64,000 nucleotides of DNA from Parelaphostrongylus tenuis. Lineage: Eukaryota; Nematoda; Chromadorea; Rhabditida; Metastrongylidae. The stretch's first letter is position 1. Each line of letters begins with the position of its first letter. The translations under genes were made by a program, and so were the position numbers. Shown here one piece after another: positions 57,300 to 64,000 of the stretch. The DNA lies in NCBI GenBank assembly GCA_019055375.1, contig JAHQIW010000786.1, forward strand, positions 1 to 64,000. Reading direction: 5' to 3'. The notes beneath the pieces are model-generated. The model had not been told where the DNA came from, did no database searches, and saw nothing but the letters and a program-made list of their open reading frames with translations.

Positions 57300-57860
57300 C
57301 ACTAAAAGTTAAGTTGTAAAAGATACGTTATCAAGTCACGTTTTCGCAAGACAGACGATATAAATGCATGGTGTTTTGGAGATTTTATATTTTTTTTACA
57401 AATAAGTGATATTACCGTTGAATTTGAGGAAATTCATCACTACTTATTTCGAAGACCTTTGTAAAAAGGTACATTTCATTTTTATGTAACGATAAGATAC
57501 CTCTGACATATAAACTTTGCCTATACTTACCAGTATACCACCTATGACGATCGAGCGGCGGTGTAACATTTTAGGCGTGAAATGTGATCTTCTTTTCGCT
57601 CTTACAGCGTTATATGATAATCATCAAAAAACCAATGACGTCGTGAAAATTGTCGTGATTTGAGATATCTAATGACTAATCAAACTAGTAAAAAGCTTAA
57701 TCGAAGCCTCAGCCGAAGAAATAAAACGATTTGTGTGTAGAACAAAATTTTATTTTCGCTGCTGAAGCGTAATAAAAAGTCTTTTTCTAAAAACTAACAA
57801 ATCATTAGAATCGCAAAGATTTAGCTTCTGAATAATTATCAGATAACTAGGGGGAAACTT
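57300..57860. repeat. Dispersed repeat DR3 cluster
   Basis: GTGAAATGTGATCTTCTTTT with CGCTCTTACAGCGTTATATG, and a second unit TTTTATTTTCGCTGCTGAAG with CGTAATAAAAAGTC, are shared with 33.48, 12.89 and 59.45 kb. Confidence 0.45.
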
Positions 57861-58249
57861 TTATGCAGCGAAAGGCCTTCAAACAGTCGTGCACCTCAGC
57901 TGGTACACGTCGTCCCTCAGGGATTAATATCCCTTATATTGCTCACTGCAACTGCCTGAATGCCAACGACGTATTGATTTTTATCAAACGAAATTTTCTC
58001 AAAAACATACGCAAAAACGTAGTTTGGTGTATAAAACAACATTGAGCATTGAGATTATAAAAAAACCTGGTATTTTATCTACAAGACGAACAAAAATACC
58101 TTATTCAGGAGAACATTCGCGTCCCGCCTGGCAATCGCGTCGAAGCGATGATTTAGAATCTGTTATCACTTTGTCGCCGACCCAAGCTTAGTTAATGCTA
58201 TCTAGGTGCAAAGTGACAAAGATCACAATTACAAAAAAACCGGCCTAGT

Positions 58250-58796
58250 GATCAAGTTTCACCAATTGGGCATTTCAGCCTATGTATACGATAAAGATCA
58301 TTCTGTTTTATCCGTCTTCTCTAAATGTCTCGAAAACAAAAATGGACGTTTCCTTCCTTCGAATGCCTAATTTTTCTGAATTACGCAATCCCATTGACCT
58401 TATCTGAAAATTCAATGCCTTAGTCGTCAGACAATAGAGCACCTCATTCACAAGCCCTTTTGATACTAAATGAGGCCATGAAGGGCTTCAAGCTTTAGAA
58501 ATTTGAAAGCACTTCATGTTGTGAAGCAAAACGTGATCCTGAGTGTTTCACTCTCAGCTTTCACTCTACATCATCCGAACAATGTAAAAATCTGCAGACT
58601 AACGAACGAATTAAGTGAGGAGGAGGGATGTGACCATTTCTGAGTAAAGTAGCTAGATTTTTGCTAGAGCAGTTGATATTCAGGCAACTTCTTCTCAGAT
58701 ATTTGCAATATCTCTAGTGCATTGCTGCAACAGTTAAGAGGTTGCATCCGCTTAAGGAAGCCGAAGCAAAACACCGATTTTGTTCCGATTTCGCAG
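58250..58796 (+). other. Conserved upstream region of Y3
   Basis: Aligns piecewise with 44.64-45.23 kb upstream of Y2: CCCATTGACCTTATCTG, GTCAGACAATAGAGC, AGTGCATTGCTGCAACAG. This shows the duplicated unit includes the Y upstream region. No exon is identified. Confidence 0.45.
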
Positions 58797-60029
58797 CAAG
58801 AGGATTGACCGATAGTTATCCATTATGAGGCAAAGAAACTGATCTCCTTCGCTGGGCAGGAGCTTTTAATAGGCGTGTTAGTGATGGTTTGAAAAGCTAG
58901 AAGCTCTCAGTAGTGCCTCACATGGCCGATTTTGGAGAAAAGCCTTTGTATGAATTTGTTATAAGAGGGGTTTTACTGCATTACAGACGCTCAAATTTCT
59001 CGCCGGACAGAGCTTTTCTCAGACTATTGGTAACTGTTAGATAGCATAAATACAGCTGATTTTGACGCTATGCTCATTTTGTGGAAAGACCCTTTTTTGC
59101 AACGCAACAGGGAGTATAAATTAGAGTCAGATATGCGAGCAAAGGGATCTTTGGCAGATTCACGAGCCGGTGGGTGAGGCGGTCAGGTGAAATGCTTGCG
59201 TACTACTTCTCTGCAGGTTCATGTGCTCGAAAATCAATGATCATTGCGTCAGCGCATGTGCCGCCTTAGCCAGCGGCACGTAATTAGCCAAAGATCCCGA
59301 TGCTCTTGTACGTGAATTAACTTAGAAATTCCCTGTTATAGGATGGAAAAAGACATTCTTTCAAAAAATAAGCACAGCGTTGTAATCAGCAACGACAACA
59401 GTATCGTACAATTACCGATAGTCGAGGAAGAGAGCTCTGTTCGACAAGAATTATGCGAGTTGAAACATAGTTTCGTGCAAATTTGCTGCGTTATAAAAAG
59501 ATTTTTTGAAAACCGGCTACCCGGAGCTGTGGGCAGAAATCTAAGCTTTTGAATGGCAACTATCACTACCATGAAACGGTTCCTGTCCAGCGGATGAGAT
59601 CGGATTTCATTTGCCGTCTCATAGTGGACAAGTACCAATTGACCTTCGACATCACTAAATTTACTTCTACCTGCTAACATGCTTGGGCGTCAAAAAAATG
59701 CGTCACAGGCCGCCGGAATTTTCAGAAGTTTAGCGGATTTTCAGTAATCCGTACAACGCCTGATAATGCAAACTGTCAGCCTCAAAGTGGAAATTTAGTT
59801 TACCGTTGGGATAGTGTCTCAACGACTTTGATACATCTAATATATAACGCTACAGCTGGTGATTGTATTTGTTTGGGTCCTTGGTGTATTGGAAGCAAAA
59901 GGTCATCGTTGTTGGCTTCTTCCCTGCAGTGATATCTGCCATTATGAATCAGCTTACTGTCCTAGTCAATTACAATCCATTTGAGCGGCAATTTACTTCT
60001 CAACCTAATAGATGAAACTCAAATTACGG
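58797..60029 (+). pseudogene. Gene copy Y3, split by an insertion
   Basis: Exon 2 opens after TTTCGCAG at 58797 (CAAGAGGATTGACC). It is interrupted by the inserted element at 58811-59637 and resumes after the repeated ATTGACC at 59645 with TTCGACATCACTAAATTTAC. Joined across the insertion, this part gives RGLTFDITKFT, in register with RTLAYNVTEFI of Y2. Further on, a frameshift and a TAA-type stop occur before SVQRLIMQT. Exon 3 (about 59878-60029) keeps VLEAKGHR, FPAVISAIMNQLTVLVNYNP with a one-base shift, and ends ACGG before GTTAGT as in Y1 and Y2. The last two exons are not found. A clear pseudogene. Confidence 0.68.
58811..59637. mobile_element. DR3 transposon, discrete copy with TIRs and target duplication
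   Basis: Flanked by ATTGACC (58804-58810 and 59638-59644). The ends are inverted repeats: left GATAGTTATCCATTATGAGG, then CGCTGGGCAGGA; right, reverse-complemented, TGGTACTTGTCCACTATGAG, then CCGCTGGACAGGA. Similarity extends over about 55 bases. The interior holds two more DR3 units (GCCGGACAGAGCTTTTCTC at 59.00 kb, GCGTTATAAAAAGATTTTTT at 59.49 kb). The ORFs inside (59343-59552 plus, 59680-59336 minus) show no transposase motif, so it is non-autonomous. Confidence 0.72.
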
Positions 60030-60219
60030 GTTAGTGTGTAATGTGTTCTCTATAATCGATGTCGTAAAATCACCGCATGGGATGACTTTTGTGTTAACGG
60101 AACCACCTTGCCACAAACCCAGTTGAACAATATCAGTTGACAGTTTAATTCAAGGAAAACACTTGTGCTGAAGATGGTACGTGAGTGTTCGAATGTCTTT
60201 CCCGCAATTTTTTATAGAC

Positions 60220-61100
60220 AACGGGCACTCATTCGGAAGCTCAAATTTTTTGTGATTTCAAGAATTCAATTTAGAAAAAAAGACTTTTTATTACGTTGCA
60301 TCAACAAAAATGATCTATGTCTCATAATCAGTTTGCTTCATTTGCTCAGCTGGGGCTTCAATAAGGCTCTTTACTATAGTTTCATTGGTCATTAGATAGC
60401 ACATACTTCAAATATTTCGATGATGCAATTGTTTTTGAAAGGTTATTATAGAACGCTGTAACTACGAAAAGTAGATCACATTTCATGCCTGAAATGTTAC
60501 ACCCGCCGCTTGGACTTTATAGGTGGCTTATTGGTAAGTTAGTGCAGTTTATACGTCAGAGGTACCTTTTCGTTGCATAAAAGATGGAATAGTACGAATG
60601 AACCTTTTATAAAGTTTTCGTTTTGGTATAAAGAGCGCCTAGATGTCTTGAAAGTCTTCAATTTTTGGTGGTAAGAGCACATCCATGTAGGAAGTAAACG
60701 AACTTTTAATCCTCATTGAGGATTCGTGTTACCTGTCTTGAAAAAACGTAGCTTGAAAGCACGTCTTCTACAACTGAATACTATCTAATACAGGTCCATG
60801 TGGAGGCAAATGTAATATGTAGTCAAAATTTGTGGTTTCCCAATTATTTTTGAACGTCTGTTTTGAAGGCTCAGTCCAGCGAAAGATTCTTGAATCTGGA
60901 ATAAAAATTGCTGATTACTTTCGCAGTATAATATTGAATTCATTAAATACTTTTTTTTATTCGGAAATTCAAGTTGTTGAATAATTACTAGAGCGTCAAG
61001 AAAGGCTAGAAATACGATTTTATGACTACGAATGCGGATAGAAGAGAAGTAGCAGAGTATATCTTTGGAGACACATGTCTCTGAACAATAGTTTGCAAAA
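60220..61100. repeat. Dispersed repeat DR3 cluster
   Basis: GCTCAGCTGGGGCTTCAATA with GGTCATTAGATAGCACATA at 60.35 kb, AACGCTGTAACTACGAAAAG at 60.45 kb, and minus-oriented AGTCCAGCGAAAGATTC at 60.88 kb carry the family words. A 109-codon minus ORF overlaps this and is not called. Confidence 0.4.
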
Positions 61101-61249
61101 TGCCGATTTTTCAAGCCTTTTACTCCAACACAATTCTCACTCCGCTCTCAAAATTTTTCCACTATCCATAAGTTCTCAACTTTTTCCTCAATTACGTCAA
61201 CTCTTGAATAATTGAAAGCAAACAATGACTATATAAAGTTAGCCATAGT

Positions 61250-61335
61250 GAGAGATTTCGATGAACTGGTATCGCATACAGCATACAATGTCATTTTTTA
61301 TAGATACTTCTTGTTTTTTCAATTTTGTACTTCTC
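61250..61335 (+). repeat. Opening motif of DR5
   Basis: TTTCGATGAACTGGTATCGC and the following AT-rich inverted pair match 34240-34330 and 24050-24125. The rest of DR5 is not evident here. Confidence 0.35.
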
Positions 61336-61762
61336 TTATGATGACTCTTGAATCTTGCATGGAACGGACGAAAGATCAAAACTAAAGTTCTTTTGTGATA
61401 TCCATTGTGCCGTTTGACACAATCGATTGATTGACAATTTCGGTATGATCGCGTGGTACGAAGCATATATCTAAAACATAAGCGTATGAGAGAGGAGATG
61501 AGGTCGTATCAAAGTAACACATATCCTAAAACTTTCTACGAAACAGGAAAAAAAACCCTAATCACACAACAAAAATCGCGCAACACGCTGTGCACGCGCT
61601 TCGCGTGCATCGATTTCTATAGCAGTTCCTTAGGGGTTAGGAAGGGCAATGAAAATCCAATCATATCGTACAGCCTCTCATTATAAAGCCGCCAGTTTTA
61701 TTTGCGGTACTGCATTCGTAATATACACACAGGAAATCAACTTCCGTCTGAAACAATTTTGG

Positions 61763-63540
61763 GTTATCGATGTAATAGAAGAGCAGAATCGTCGTGTCGG
61801 CCTCATTAATGCTGTGGAATCTGCGATTTCAAACCATCTGACTGTCCAAGACAAACTGCGGTTTCACTCTACTGCGAAGAAACAGTTAACAACCAAGCAC
61901 AATTTGTGATTATTCCTGTTCCTTAATTCCTAAAACAACGTGCAATTTTATAGAAGAAGCTTTGGCAATTAATGTAATGCAATCACAAGTTCTCGCGCGC
62001 GCCCAAAAAATCCCAATGTGTTCGTTCAAGTTGTTGAATCACTGAACTTCAAAGGCAATCAGAAAGTAGTGCGGTGCATTTTAGTGTTCTAGAGCTTATT
62101 ACCACCCCAAGTTTATGGAACAATTATTAGAGGGGACGCTCTCTTTTCGTGGAATAACGTCGAAAAATTTCCAGGTAGCGTCTATCAATCTCGACATTGA
62201 TCATATAATTCACTAATTTTTCCATGAGCAGAGACGAGGTTTGGAGAGAGTTTACAGGATCGGCTATCTATTGAGATTGGTATTGAATAAATATTGGAGT
62301 TTTCCTTAATTAGCAAATCAAAGGTTGTTAATAACAGCATTCATTAAACAGAAGCGTAACGCAGCATAAGATTAGTACCATGGCTTACGTCTCTAGATAA
62401 CTCGCCTTCTCCAGCCTGCCATGGTCTAGTTGATTCACCATCCACTCAACCAAATACTTTCTTAGCTAAGCATACATAAACGTGATATTTGAATTTCTCA
62501 CTTCGCACAGCATAATTTTGAATTGCTCACTGTCAAGCTGCTTTCGAATCTTCGTTACTCATTGGAGACGAAGCATACAAAGTCTTGCAAATGACAAGAA
62601 TGTTACCTTTCTCAAGGTCACAAAAAATTAGCCTGAGATAATAGTGTAGTATGTAGGTCACATTTGATCACGAGAAGCTCTTAAATGCGGCTAAATCTTG
62701 GGTTTTTGCGTTTCGCCTGTCTTATCAGAATTACATGCAGTCCTACTAATAGCAGGGATGATCGCAGATGGATCAGTCAAGCAGATGCCAAACCATCATA
62801 TGGTGTTGCGGTCTTCCACTGATTTTCAGTCAACGGCTAATGCTGTTGCTACAAGCGCATTCAATAATGCTTTCTCGATTGTTTTGAAAATCTAGAACAA
62901 AAAGTTGATATAATCTGAGAGAATGTTTCAAGCATTTTCGGGGTGGTGTATTTGTACGCAAGCCATCGATGAAAATCATTGAAGATCGCAGCATTGCGGT
63001 GATATACCACTTTGTCTTGAACTAATCCATCTGCGACCAGATCCTATCCATTAGTAAGGGACCTCGCAAGGCATGTAGCCTTCATGAAGCTGACGAACCG
63101 CCGAAACGTAACCAATCCACTGGCACACACAGTCTCGGAAAGACAGAAATATTTTCTCAGACTTTATTGAAGCTTCATGTGGTGAGTAAGTCATTGTTGA
63201 TTAGCATCTATAACTGCGTAGCTGAGAAAAGTCAATAGGAATTGTTACAGCGGCGCCAAATGTAAACCTACGTCATCAACGACGATGAAGCTACCAACTT
63301 ATAAAACCAATCAATGGCCGGGCAGATGTACTCAGCTCGTGCCACTGATGAATATTGTGGCCACCAGCACAATATTGGACACTTTTCTGGAAGAGTCTCG
63401 TCGGACTAATCCCAGTGTCTTGAAAACGCGATGTTCATGTCAATACAAATATTCTTTTCGAGCCATCGATATTATCATCACAAAGTGGCCAGCCCCAAAT
63501 GTGGCAAAGTGCGATGAAGAATTGATAGTTCTCTAGCAGA
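61763..63540 (+). pseudogene. Gene copy Y4, scattered remnants
   Basis: The exon 3 remnant (61763 to about 61880) reads VIDVIEEQNRRVG, AVESAISNHLTVQ, in register with VIDVLEEQGRRAG and LNQLTVR of Y1, but the cysteine is lost. An exon 4 remnant near 63251-63420 follows a TTGTTACAG acceptor and reads MYSARATDEY, then IGHFSGRVS, corresponding to MYTAPFEKI and RTISGTVS of Y2. An exon 5 remnant at 63468-63540 reads DIIITKWPAP and, after a one-base insertion, MWQSAMK, matching NIIMANWSTQMWQSVM. A 65-codon ORF at 62698-62895 lies between and is not recognised. No exon 2 is found. It is older than Y2. Confidence 0.55.
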
Positions 63541-64000
63541 TTGAGTATTCGGACGGCACTGAAGCAATCGAAGTTTTTCGCCACTCTTCAGATTAGAAAC
63601 AAAATGGAAGCACACCAATTGATATGATGTCACGCAAAATTTTCAGCAAGTTAAGTGAACACGCGATTCTACTTTGAATAAAATTAGTTCTAATGTTGCA
63701 CAATAATCTTTCATAGTCAGCTTGTCCATGAATCCGAAAATCGCATATTTCATCGGCTGCTTTTTACAATAGCTCTCTATTTGACTAGCTTTAGTCGGCA
63801 GCTTATCCTGTATTATGACTATACCAAAACGAAACTAGTGTTATGCAAAACTCAAAAGCTCAGGCCGCTGTTTATTTAGAACTGTCAACCTTGCCGGTAG
63901 TGTGTATAATCACTACACTGGCCGATACCGGAGACGGACTATCCACCACTTACATATTGCAAGACGCATTTATTTTAACCAATGAATATATAAATGTCAA
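63541..64000. other. No recognisable gene
   Basis: No ORF, repeat or RNA gene recognised up to the window edge. Confidence 0.4.

Noticed and set aside
63090..63115. CTGACGA...GAAACG as a further hammerhead
   Set aside because: The two core words are present, but I could find no complementary helix I and no stable helix II. It may be chance.

Overview
This AT-rich window has short introns with TTTCAG-type acceptors, only short open reading frames, and decayed RTE-clade LINEs of the type abundant in clade V parasitic nematodes. It fits a strongylid or hookworm-like nuclear contig. That assignment is inference from element type and splice style, not from a database match. It is gene-poor and repeat-rich. 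I see no rRNA, no intact tRNA gene, no operon, no CRISPR array and no prokaryotic sequence.

Layout. 1-6 kb: unrecognised sequence, two SINE-like or tRNA-like repeats, a cluster of a dispersed repeat (here DR3) and a possible decayed minus-strand gene near 4.0-4.8 kb. 6.3-9.4 kb: a nearly full-length but broken RTE LINE. 9.4-16 kb: no recognisable gene. 16.2-19.2 kb: nested RTE fragments in both orientations with a tRNA-like inverted-repeat element between them. 19.4-26.6 kb: one minus-strand ORF of a repeated family, several repeat families, a broken nuclear-hormone-receptor zinc-finger exon and a ~0.8 kb palindrome.

27-63.5 kb is the informative part. A plus-strand gene (Y) occurs four times: Y1 27.4-30.1, Y2 45.2-46.35, Y3 58.8-60.0 and Y4 61.8-63.5 kb. 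Its exon lengths, phases and four cysteines are conserved. A minus-strand family (Z) lies beside it at about 27.1, 30.9-31.7, 41.1-42.5 and 50.4-53.3 kb, with a further relative at 19.4 kb. The Z-A/Y2 and Z-B/Y3 blocks align over long noncoding stretches, so a divergent Z(-)/Y(+) pair has been tandemly duplicated. Only Y1 keeps an open spliced frame, with an AATAAA 24 bases past its stop. Y2 has one stop, one single-base frameshift and a changed acceptor in its last exon. Y3 has a ~0.83 kb element inserted in exon 2 between 7-base direct repeats. Y4 is remnants. Comparing Z-A with Z-B shows later insertions: an RTE in Z-B, a tRNA-like MITE plus a mariner in Z-A.

The most unusual signal is RNA-structural. 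Several unrelated repeat families carry hammerhead-ribozyme-like cores (CTGANGA ... GAAA) with a self-complementary helix III (CGTACG, CACGTG or CG). The best copy, minus strand 49195-49241, keeps every core base and a perfect six-pair helix I. All calls come from reading the sequence by eye. Repeat boundaries are approximate.
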